A stretch of DNA of 64,000 nucleotides. It comes from Aquanectria penicillioides. Taxonomy: Eukaryota; Ascomycota; Sordariomycetes; Hypocreales; Nectriaceae. The notes under the pieces were generated by a model that worked only from the letters and a program-made list of their open reading frames with translations, had not been told where the DNA came from and made no database searches. Made by a program: the position numbers and the translations under genes. Each line of letters starts with the position of its first letter. Position 1 is the stretch's first letter. The stretch lies in the NCBI GenBank assembly GCA_003415625.1, contig PYIU01000006.1, forward strand, positions 3,596,001-3,660,000. The letters are read 5' to 3'. This document shows, in pieces, positions 23,623 to 32,317 of the stretch.

Positions 23623-25311
23623 TTACCTGTCCTCCTCATCCTCGGCCACCCAGTATGCTTCGACTTCGGCGATGCATGTGCGGGCAGGAACTGTAACAGC
23701 AATGGGGAAACCACCATAATCGGGGTCATCATTGGGCATCATGAGGAACTCGCCGCTTCTCGTCTCGTCTCCGTTTAGGATTCTGAGAGTCTGCAGCTTT
23801 CCCTGTTCATCAACTTCCTTCTCCTCGGCCCACAGGATACCGGTAAATGTGGCCTCCCTTCGGACGCTCTTGAATTTGGCATGGAAGCCTCGTCCGACTA
23901 AGAGGAACTTTGCGTTTCCGAGGTGGATAACCATGCCACCGCCAGGACCGGGCTTGCCAAAGACGAAGCATCTCTCAATTGTCACTTCAATATCTCCAAA
24001 GACACGGACCCAGCGCTCGGGGTAGCTGGCACTAGGCTCCTCGTCGAAGAAGAAACCCATGCGATCCTCAGGGGCAGCTGCTAGAAGGAAATCCGAAGTC
24101 TGTGCAAGAAGCTTAAACTCTCGACCAACAGTCTCGGCACCAGTGTCGATGCCAAAGGGGCTGGCACCGAGAGCACCATAAGTAGCGTATGAGAGCCAAA
24201 CTCTGCGGGAGCCGTTCTCATCGCGTCGCTGCTCGGGAATAAATAGAGGGTTCTTCTGCGCAGTATAATTTTTGCAAACAGTTTCGTAATCGTGGAAGTA
24301 TAGGTCTGGGGCTAGGAAGTCCAGGCTAGGCGTATTGTATCTCCAAATATCCAGAACATGGGGGCATGGACCTCCAGAGGGATAGATTCCGGCGTCAGCG
24401 CCACCTCCAACAACAATTGGCACTCCGGTCAAGTCCAACTGAGAGGGGTCGTCAAAGTTTAGCCAAGTGTTGGTGTAAAAGGGGATGTTGTATTCTTTCT
24501 TTCCAGCGGCTGCTACCCGTCCAACGTAAGACGAGATGTGATGGGCCATGAAGGCCTCGTTCGCAGCGAGTCCAGCACCAAAGACAGAGTCCCACGAGTG
24601 CGTGCCGGAGGCGGGAGTCTCAGGGAAGCGCTCCTTAAATCGGGGATGGAGATCAGTCTTGCTAAAATATTCCAATAGACCGGGCGGGACGGGCTCCTGG
24701 AAGGCCTTTTCAGCCCGGCGGGAGCGATCGCGAGAGTCTCCCAGCAAGCCGGTCTCATTCTCAACCTGAACCATCAGAACAGTGTTGTGCTCTGAGTCAA
24801 CCTCTGCCAGGTGGCGCATCAAGGCAGCAAAGGCACGTCCGTCGGCCTCGCAAGCTTCGTTGCTCAGAGGAGAAACCATCTCAACGGTTCTCTTAACGCC
24901 ACCGGCCTCAAGAACTTGGACGCGGGGGAACCTCTTGACATCACGCTTCACCCAGCCAGGTGCGTAAGTAGAGATGCCGTTCTTGTAGGTGCCAAACCAG
25001 AGAAGCACGAGATGCATGCCATGCTCACGAGCACCAGCCAAGACCAGGTCAAGCTCACGGAAGTCGAATTGGCCCTCCTTGGGCTCGATGGCTTCCCATG
25101 CAACCGAACCCAGGAGCGTATTGATAGAATTGGCCTTCATTGCAGGCCATACCTCGCTCATAAATTTGGCAGAGCTAAGCGAGGAATTGTGCAGCTCGCC
25201 GGAAAGCATCAGGAATGGCTTTCCCTTGACGATAAGCTGCGTCGACCCATTTTCCTGCCGACGGAGATGGGGAAGAGGGTTTGGAGCTTGTTTGATTTCA
25301 ACAGCTGTCAT
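23623..25311 (-). CDS. Intracellular GH35 glycosidase of the bacterial/DUF5597 type
   Basis: A single exon of 562 codons, in contrast with the intron-rich 1007-aa GH35 at 13.5 kb. No signal peptide is present (MTAVEIKQAPNPLPHL), so a cytosolic enzyme is likely. The barrel begins with FLMLSGELHNSS and PAMKANSINTLLGSVAWE, typical of short GH35 enzymes. The acid/base is probably Glu184 in VQVENETG and the nucleophile Glu360 in FIPEQRRDENG. The C-terminal part (about residues 400-560) matches the beta-sandwich layout of DUF5597 proteins rather than the LacA domains. A likely job is cleavage of beta-galactosides after import. The regulator and sugar permease next door support this. The lack of introns and the prokaryote-like architecture raise the question of an ancient transfer from bacteria. 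The exact substrate is not visible. Confidence 0.88.
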   Translation of the reverse strand: MTAVEIKQAPNPLPHLRRQENGSTQLIVKGKPFLMLSGELHNSSLSSAKFMSEVWPAMKANSINTLLGSVAWEAIEPKEGQFDFRELDLVLAGAREHGMHLVLLWFGTYKNGISTYAPGWVKRDVKRFPRVQVLEAGGVKRTVEMVSPLSNEACEADGRAFAALMRHLAEVDSEHNTVLMVQVENETGLLGDSRDRSRRAEKAFQEPVPPGLLEYFSKTDLHPRFKERFPETPASGTHSWDSVFGAGLAANEAFMAHHISSYVGRVAAAGKKEYNIPFYTNTWLNFDDPSQLDLTGVPIVVGGGADAGIYPSGGPCPHVLDIWRYNTPSLDFLAPDLYFHDYETVCKNYTAQKNPLFIPEQRRDENGSRRVWLSYATYGALGASPFGIDTGAETVGREFKLLAQTSDFLLAAAPEDRMGFFFDEEPSASYPERWVRVFGDIEVTIERCFVFGKPGPGGGMVIHLGNAKFLLVGRGFHAKFKSVRREATFTGILWAEEKEVDEQGKLQTLRILNGDETRSGEFLMMPNDDPDYGGFPIAVTVPARTCIAEVEAYWVAEDEEDR

Positions 25312-25700
25312 TTTGGCGGTGATTGGGACAAAAAGACGAGTGAATGGAAAGGCTTGAGAAATGATGAAGGCACTCTGGGAGAGAGCTTTGAATAAAATAC
25401 AAGACAGGCGGAGCTCAAGAGCAAAATCGCGGGATATCCATTGATGGGGTCACGTTTGCGTTGAGCCCACCTGGTTTCTCCAACCCGCACATCCTCGTCA
25501 TGTTTCCCCACGACACGCCTGTACGTGCCCTGCGATGATACCACACTCACCGCGACGAAGTGGAGATTCGGGGAAATGTGGATGAGCCTCCACCACGAGC
25601 TATGGTGGAGACGAGTTTCTCCATGGAGAAATGTCGCAGAAACTGATATCCACATGGTCACTTTAGCCGACACGAGCGGAGGCGCTGATTCGGCAAAGGC
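25312..25700. other. Short spacer between GH35 and the upstream Zn2Cys6 regulator gene
   Basis: 389 bp that must serve as GH35 promoter and as 3' end of the regulator gene, both on the minus strand. It contains an everted CCG-N7-CGG pair at 25667-25679 that a binuclear zinc-cluster protein could use; single occurrence, so weak. Confidence 0.4.
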
Positions 25701-27605
25701 TCAAACCACGGCAAGCCCCTGCCAGCAATCTAGATCATCAAGCTTCCTCAGCACACGCTCGAGCTTGCTCCTGGCGCTGTCAGCATCATCCGTCTGGCCG
25801 GCTCCATGGCCCTTCTCCACCTGTTCAAGGTATGCAGCTCCTATGTCCCGAATCTTCGGGACGACGCTACTGCCGTTGGCGTTGAAGACGGCCTGGGGGA
25901 GGTGGTATAGAATCTCCAGCAGGTCGTCGACAATTTTCTGGTGCTCGGGGACGCTTGTCTGAGAGGGGTTGAGCTTCTGGAGCAGGTTGGAGCGGATATG
26001 CAGGCTGGTGATGAATATGTTTGCGATCTGCACGTCGTGACCCTGGGTGACATTGGGAGGCCGAGACAAGCCCCCTCGCCACCGGAGCTCTGGCGGAAGA
26101 CGGTCAATGACATTCTGCACCTTCTTTAGGTAACCCTCGAGACACGCTGCAGGATCATAGGGTGTTGGTGTGGTTTGCAGCTCGTGCCATATCTTGAACA
26201 AGTCGCTCAGGCAATTCAGTCCAGGGACATAGGTGGTTGTGTCTCCATGCCACCTGGGTTCGCCTGATGGCACGACATCTTCGGGATCCATTTGATCATC
26301 CGTGAGGTCCAACGGTCGAGGCAACGACTCGATCAGCTCCTGTGAGGTGACGCTAATTGAAAGCCGCCCGAGCATATTGGTGCTACTGCAGCAAGGATGT
26401 CAGCCCGTCAGTCATATGTTAGATAGCTCGCATGGCATGACGACTAAGCGAGAGCAAATCACGTACCAGGACCCGGCGAACAAGAGCCAAAATAGGCGTT
26501 TCAGCAATTGTTTTTCCACGCTGTCCAGTTCTTGCATGCGGTAGTACATCAAATACCGCGTACCGGCGGTTGCTTCGCTCAGAAGATGATATGACCCTAC
26601 ATCGCATAGGGGCGGATCGGATATTGCCCCTACGGCCGTCCCGACATTGTACATGGCGACGCACCAGTCTACAGAGTAGGAGGACCGGATGAAGCTCACG
26701 GAGAGGAGACCGTGTTGGGTGATGAAATCAATGCATCGGTTGACGGTTACCGACCCGTAGTCCTCGCGTGGTAGCGTCGCAGCGACGGCAGCGCAGATGC
26801 TCACGACCAGGCCGCAAAAGGTCCGATTTGCATCGGCCTCTCCCTCGCGGAGGCGTCGTAAGAAGCGTCTGCGAAATAGGATGGGAGCAACGGGGTGCAC
26901 TTTTTCGAACCAATTGCTGAGCATCAGCGAGACAACCGCCTCCGGGGCAAACAGGGTCAACCATGGGCCGGGCTCACGGATGCCGGACTCAGGTGGTCGT
27001 GTGGAGGACCCAGAAATGTCGGGACTAGAGTGTGACAGTGGAGACGGGCCGCTTGAGGGCAGGGAAATCAGCCGAACGCTGGGCTTGGGAGACTCAGCAC
27101 TGGCTGCTGGTGGTCCAGGGACCTGGGTGTGTCTGCTCGCGAGGTGACACGTTAGCGAATCTTGGCCTTGAAACCGAGCGGTGATGATGATGGTGATCAT
27201 GATCATCATGATCATGATGGTGATGGTGATGAGGCTGGGATGCGGCTGATGGCGAACCTGTTTGGGGGCCACGCTTTCTCCTCGGGCGCTGTCGCGTGCA
27301 ATTGATTTCGAGAAAGACGCAGCCCTGACACGGGTCTGTCTCTGTGTTGTAGATGCACTATTGTGGTGTTTTCAGTATTAACATTAAGTGGTCCAGCAAT
27401 AAAAGACATGAGAACGCACCCTGACTTTGCGAGACCGGCACGCATCGCATGCATTCTGAGGCCGCGCCTTGCGTCTCGGCGCCACTGCCGTTGGAGTTGC
27501 CGTGGCCGTTGCCGTCGTTCCCCGATCGGGAGATTCTGCTGCGGTACTTGGAGACCGGCCGTCCATGTCCATGTCCATGTCCATGTCCATGGCTTGAGCC
27601 GCCAT
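25701..27605 (-). CDS. Zn2Cys6 transcription factor of the sugar block
   Basis: Proposed exons are 27420-27605, 27175-27357, 26467-27122 and 25701-26385, giving 569 aa. The zinc cluster C-x2-C-x6-C-x8-C-x2-C-x6-C uses Cys53, 56, 63, 72, 75 and 82 and is split by intron 1 just before Cys63, a common position in this class. It starts with five Met-Asp repeats from a hexanucleotide repeat. A His/Asp-rich tract (about 17 residues) follows the zinc cluster. The middle-homology (fungal_trans) domain covers about residues 160-400, with FLRRLREGEAD, LMYYRMQEL and NMLGRLSISVTSQEL. Intron 2 uses the weaker donor GTTTCA with a GCTAAC branch site; the exact ends there are least sure. It is transcribed divergently from the sugar permease at 28346, suggesting local control of the block. 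Confidence 0.87.
27561..27590 (-). repeat. Hexanucleotide repeat (GTCCAT)5 in coding sequence
   Basis: Five exact copies encode five Met-Asp pairs at residues 6-15 of the regulator. Each Met codon is an ATG, so length change would alter the N-terminus without breaking the frame. Confidence 0.9.
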
Positions 27606-27740
27606 TCTTGGAGACTACGCCGCACGAAACAGAAAGAATGGTTCTTCTCTGCAGTACCTAAACTAATAAACAACGCAGCTTCCGAGGAGAAACGTCGGGG
27701 GAACGCTCATCTGATATCGTCGTCGTCCACCGCAGAAAAC

Positions 27741-27758
27741 TCGGACTTTCTCGTCCGA
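27741..27758. promoter_or_regulatory. Inverted repeat TCGGAC-N6-GTCCGA, candidate Zn2Cys6 site
   Basis: A perfect 6-bp inverted repeat, equivalent to CGG-N10-CCG. Zn2Cys6 dimers such as Gal4 relatives bind inverted CGG triplets with a fixed spacer. It lies 136 bp before the regulator ATG and about 590 bp before the permease ATG. Confidence 0.45.
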
Positions 27759-28232
27759 CCACTTTGACGAGACCCCGCAAAACGACTCCACCACCGTTGC
27801 GCTCCAATGGCAGCGGCCCCATGATTCAGGACGCTCCAATATTCAAGTCGTCCCCAGGATCCACGACCACAGAAGCGGTTAGCACTGGGGGCTAGGGTTC
27901 GGCTCTGACCGGGGAACGCCGTTCTTCGACGTCCCACGGTCTCCCGATGCCACCTTGGACAATACCCCACGGGGCAGGCTCTGTCAATCCGCACTAATGT
28001 CGTATGCAACGCTGTCGAGAAACCCATGGGCCTCACATGGCCTGCTGTCATGGGTCGTCTGAGGGTGGCTTGTCCATTCTTGACTAACACCACATTGCGT
28101 CTACGCCGAGCTTCACCACGGCACCGCACCGCGTTGGGCGCATTGCACAATACACCGCCGAGACATATAAAGCACGCGTTGGCATCTCGTTTCGACGTTG
28201 CTTGAGACAAGGGCTGGACTCCAAGACGCCGT

Positions 28233-28262
28233 ATCTGCATCTGCATCTGCATCTGCATCTGC
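28233..28262 (+). repeat. Hexanucleotide repeat (ATCTGC)5 in the permease leader
   Basis: Five exact tandem copies end 83 bp before the ATG of the sugar permease, probably in its promoter or 5' untranslated region. Confidence 0.85.
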
Positions 28263-28345
28263 ATTCAAATATCATCCTTGACCCCTGAGAGTCCAACGTC
28301 GACCTCGGGACAGATCCAGGCAACGACCTCATCAACACCATCATC

Positions 28346-30148
28346 ATGTCCCCCAAACGGGCATCAGAGGATGCCATTGAGCACATTGATGCTGCTCATG
28401 AACTAGACAATCCCCAGGGCTCGACTCTGCCGTGGTGGCAGCAGACCGAGCTCCGCAAGCTGTATGGAATGATGATGTTTCTCTTCCTGGGATCGACTAC
28501 CCTTGGATACGACGGCAGTCTTCTCAATGGACTACAAACCATGGATAGCTGGCAAAACTGTAAGATGATCATGACTACACGCCTTCATCCTCATTGCTGA
28601 CTTGCTTTAGTTTTTGGTCACCCTACTGGCAGTCGACTAGGCCTCTTTGGTGCCTTCCCTGGTTTCGGAGGCCTGTTTGTGCTTCTCTTCGCCCCTTACA
28701 TTGCCGACGGCCTCGGCAGGAAAAAGGGCACCGCCGTTGGCTGCGTCTTCGTCGTAGTCGGTGCTCTGATTCAGTGCTTCCCTAACGATAACCATGGGGC
28801 CAAGCGAGACGCCATGTATCTCGCTGGTCGATTCATCATGGGATTCGGCTCCAACATCTCCAACGGAACGTGCCCGCTTCTCATCACCGAGATCGCCCAC
28901 CCACGCCATCGCGGCAGAGTCACAACCATTTACAACACCGTTTGGTACCTGGGAAGCATTGTCGCCGCCTGGGTGTGCTTCGGCACCCTGAGGAACCAGG
29001 CTGGAAACCTCCAGTGGGTGCTTCCCACCGGTCTGCAGTGCCTGATGCCCGGAATCCAGCTGTTGGCTATCTGGTTTGTGCCCGAGAGTCCCAGATGGCT
29101 CATCAGCAAGGGCCGAGAGGAGGAGGCCCGCAAGATTCTGGTCAAGTACCACGGAAACGGTGACCAGGAGGACGAATTTGTCAAGTGGGAGTTTGCTGAG
29201 ATCACCAACACCCTGCGACTTGAGCGTGAATCAGCTTCCGGCAATGGATGGGCCGAATTGATTCGAACCAAGGGAAACCGCAAAAGGTGCGGTCTGATTA
29301 TCGCGACTGCCATCTTCTCTCAGTGCAGTGGCAACGGTCTTGTTTCCTACTACGTAAGCTTACCCATCTGCATGCAAACGACTCACCACTAATCTATCAA
29401 CGCACACAGTTGGCCGCGATTCTCGACACCATCGGCATCAGCGAGTAAGTCGATCCTGTTCAGCAGGGAAGAAAAAGCATTTCTAACAAGTTTTTAGCTC
29501 TGTGACTCAGGCATATATCAACGGCGGCCTTACCATTTGGTGTTGGCTCGTTTCTCTCTTCGCCGCCTTTTTCGTCGACCGAATCGGACGCCGCGTTCTC
29601 TTCCTCTTCGCTGGAGTGGGCATGCTCATCTCCTTCTCCGTCTGGACTGCCTGCAGTGCCGTATATGCCAAGACCGAATCCTCCGCTTCCGGCATCGCAG
29701 TCGTCGCCATGATCTTCTTGTTCTACGGTGTTGCCGGAGCCGCTTGGCCGGGCCTGACGGTCTCATACACGGTCGAGATTCTGCCATACAACATTCGCGC
29801 CAAGGGATTGACTCTTTGCTTCTGCTTCACCGCATTGAGTGGAGTCTTCAACCAATACGTAAACCCCGTGGGTATTGAAAACTTGAAGTGGCGGTTCTAT
29901 TTTGTCTACATTGCTGTGTAAGTCTACTTGCCTATTAGTATCCATTGGAGGAAGTTGCTAACCATATTTTAACCAATAGTCTTGTCCTTGAATGCTTAAT
30001 CATTTACTTCTTCTTCGTGGAAACCAAGGGCCCTACTCTGGAGGAAATCGCTGTGCTCTTTGATGGAAAAGACTCGGCAGCTGGCATTGCGCAGATCCAG
30101 GCCCAAGAGAAGGCCGCAGCCATGACCAAAGAGGTCGAGCATACCTAA
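28346..30148 (+). CDS. MFS sugar permease, Lac12 / lactose-permease-like
   Basis: Five exons: 28346-28559, 28611-29353, 29410-29444, 29498-29917 and 29980-30148; all junctions are GT-AG and in phase, giving 526 aa. Sugar-porter signatures include GYDGSLLNGLQ in TM1, ADGLGRKKG between TM2 and TM3, PESPRWLISKGREEEA after TM6, DRIGRRVLFL, and FFVETKGPTLEEIA at the end. The sequence layout is that of the fungal lactose-permease/hexose group, which takes up disaccharides or hexoses with protons. It is divergent from the Zn2Cys6 regulator and convergent (264 bp) with the aldolase. With the intracellular GH35 nearby, a galactoside is a reasonable substrate guess. Confidence 0.92.
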
Positions 30149-30412
30149 TTGCACATGTTGAGTCTTTCAATAGGCTTAGCCAGGACATAGTAACAAAAGT
30201 TAGCCTGTAGTCTATTATTCTACTAACAGATAAACCTATGGCGACATATTTTATGAAATCATGTCTATCAGACTCTAACTGTGAAAATTTTGGAGCGGTA
30301 CCGATTCACTCTATGTTGCAACAGACGCGATGGCTCATGTCATGTTGCAGCTCGTACAGTTACGAGCATATTTCCCAGCAGCCCAATCTTATAACTACCA
30401 CCACTAGTTCGA

Positions 30413-31357
30413 CTACAAAGTGGCTTCAATCTTTGCAAGCTCGGCCATAGTTGAGGCGACGTTATCCTTGGCGGCCTGGGCAGGCTCGGCATAAGGCTTC
30501 CTGGGCATCATCTTTGCGGGGGCGTTCTCAATCCCGGCAGCCTTTGCGGTGTTAATGGCAGCAGCGTACTTGGTCGCGGCAATTCCAGCTTTGCAGGGCT
30601 GCTCAGCCAAGGCGGCTTTCTGGTGCAGCTCGAGAGCCTCGGCGGTCTTGCCCTCCTTCCAGAGATCATAAATGCGGGAGATGCTCTTGGGGAACACGTT
30701 GGCAAAAGCGGCAATGCAGCCCGCAGAGCCGACGCTCAAACCGCCGATAAGGAAATCTGACTGTCCGCCGAAGGTGGCAAACTTGTCCGCAGGCAGCTCA
30801 GCGGCCAGACGGGTGATTTTGGCGACGGAGCCGCATGTCAACTTGACTCCCACAATGTTATCGTACTTCTGGGCTAGGTTGCTAATAGTCTGCGAGTCCA
30901 AGTCGACGCCGTTGCACACGCCAGGGAAGTTGTAAATAACGACGGGCAGGGCACCCTTGGTAGCCACATCGGCATAAAACTCGTTGATCACGGCGGGAGT
31001 GGTCGCCTTGCCGAAGTAAGCCGGGGGCAGGACGAGCGCATAGTTGGCTCCCGCGTCGGCAGCATCAGCAATGAACTCGAGAACTTGACGGGTGGAGTGG
31101 CCGCCAACGCCGGCCATAATGGGAAAGTCTGGGCCCACGGCCTTGCGGGCAATCTGGACCAACTCCTTGCGCTCCTCTCGGGTCAACAAGAACGTCTCAG
31201 CGTTTGTGCCGAGGATAACGAGGCCGCGGAGACCGCTTTTGGAAAGATAGGCATAGTACTTAGCCTGGTCCTCGGGGATCAGAGCATCGGTCTCTCTATC
31301 AAACAGGGTGACGGCAGGGCACCAAACTCCACTTGGGGGCACCTTGGACAGCGACAT
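30413..31357 (-). CDS. DapA/NAL-family class I aldolase (2-keto-3-deoxy-sugar-acid or 4-hydroxy-2-oxoglutarate type)
   Basis: A 314-aa single-exon enzyme of the dihydrodipicolinate synthase superfamily (PF00701). It has the TIM-barrel marks VILGTNAETFLLTREER (GxxGE-like loop), VVIYNFPG with Tyr142, and VGVKLTCG with the Schiff-base Lys172. Fungi make lysine by the aminoadipate route, so this is not lysine synthesis. Family members in fungi cleave 2-keto-3-deoxy sugar acids (such as L-threo-3-deoxyhexulosonate from galacturonate) or 4-hydroxy-2-oxoglutarate. The frame is open upstream to 31612, but the ATG at 31357 fits the conserved start (SGVWCPAVTLF). Its setting between two sugar permeases favours a sugar-acid role. 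Confidence 0.88.
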   Translation of the reverse strand: MSLSKVPPSGVWCPAVTLFDRETDALIPEDQAKYYAYLSKSGLRGLVILGTNAETFLLTREERKELVQIARKAVGPDFPIMAGVGGHSTRQVLEFIADAADAGANYALVLPPAYFGKATTPAVINEFYADVATKGALPVVIYNFPGVCNGVDLDSQTISNLAQKYDNIVGVKLTCGSVAKITRLAAELPADKFATFGGQSDFLIGGLSVGSAGCIAAFANVFPKSISRIYDLWKEGKTAEALELHQKAALAEQPCKAGIAATKYAAAINTAKAAGIENAPAKMMPRKPYAEPAQAAKDNVASTMAELAKIEATL

Positions 31358-32317
31358 GATGATGTGGTGTGGTGATATGATATGCGATGCTTGGCGCTTA
31401 GAGGTAAGGGGCGATAAGAGATAATAATTAAATATGAATACTGGTTTATATCGAAGTTGCTCAATGTTTGGGTAAGACAAGGGTGGAGGATTGCATATTA
31501 ATACCGTTGGATAGAGGCGGGTACGCAGGCCGCTTTTCGTCTCGGGCGCCGATCCCGAGATGCGGCTTCGCAGGCTTTGAGAAATCAACCATGAATTAAA
31601 AATATGGTACAAAAGCTGATTCGCTACGCAGAGTCTAACTCAATATTAAACTAGCTGTTTTTCAGAAAATTAAAATCTTATGCATTCCTTCGTAGTGCTG
31701 TCGGAATTCACTATACCTCTGTCTAAATCGGGATGGGACCCCGACAAGTCGGATAAATGCCGACCCCACCTCAACGGATACCCATCCGACGCGTTAATAC
31801 AGCTTAACAATGTGAATTAAAGTGACAAGAATAGTCATGAGAATTACTACACGTAGTTCTTGTGTCATTTGATGGAAATTTCGCAATGAGGTGAATATTC
31901 GAGATGCCATTCGCTTCTTATTGAAGTCAGTGATATCTCAGTGCTATCAGATGCAAGCCTTCGCGATTGAGAAGTGCCAACAGTTGCTTCAAAAAAGATA
32001 AAATGACGTGCATGGACAATCGCCCGATAACGGGCCCATTTCCGAGGTTTGACTCGTTTAGAGTCGGGTTTAGCCACATGGCCGGCATCATACCCGAGCC
32101 ATCACGTATCGCGCCATTAGTCTACAGCCAAAAATAACTCAACTCTAGGCCATTTTAACTTATGGAGTAGACAATTGGTGGCGAATCTACAGAGAATGCC
32201 GAAACGTAAGTTTTGCGCGATCAAACCTACCAAGAAAACGCAACATTAATGCCTGTTCCAAATAACATTGATGTACATAGCAGGAAACCCGTTGAGAGGT
32301 ATTGACTGAACGGGCAA
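31358..32317. other. Aldolase upstream region and 3' side of the second regulator
   Basis: 960 bp without a gene. It holds the aldolase promoter, with a dense group of CGG/CCG triplets at 31741-31788. The pyrimidine/purine-rich leader at 31357-31400 fits a start at 31357. Confidence 0.5.
31741..31788. promoter_or_regulatory. Cluster of CGG/CCG pairs, candidate Zn2Cys6 binding region
   Basis: Within 48 bp lie CCG-N6-CGG (31741-31752, an arm-perfect CCGAC-AA-GTCGG), TCGG-N7-CCGA (31749-31763) and CGG-N8-CCG (31775-31788). Binuclear zinc-cluster regulators recognise such triplets in direct, inverted or everted order. It sits 384 bp upstream of the aldolase ATG. No protein has been tied to it. 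Confidence 0.45.

Larger units (their letters stand above)
27606..28345. other. Bidirectional promoter region, regulator / sugar permease
   Basis: 740 bp shared by the minus-strand Zn2Cys6 gene and the plus-strand permease. It contains the TCGGAC inverted repeat at 27741-27758 and the ATCTGC repeat at 28233-28262. The minus frame 27707-28264 (185 codons) starts inside that repeat and shows no domain; I reject it as a gene. Confidence 0.55.

Noticed and set aside
27707..28264. 185-codon minus frame starting with Met-Gln repeats
   Set aside because: Starts inside the (ATCTGC)5 repeat in a bidirectional promoter; no domain.
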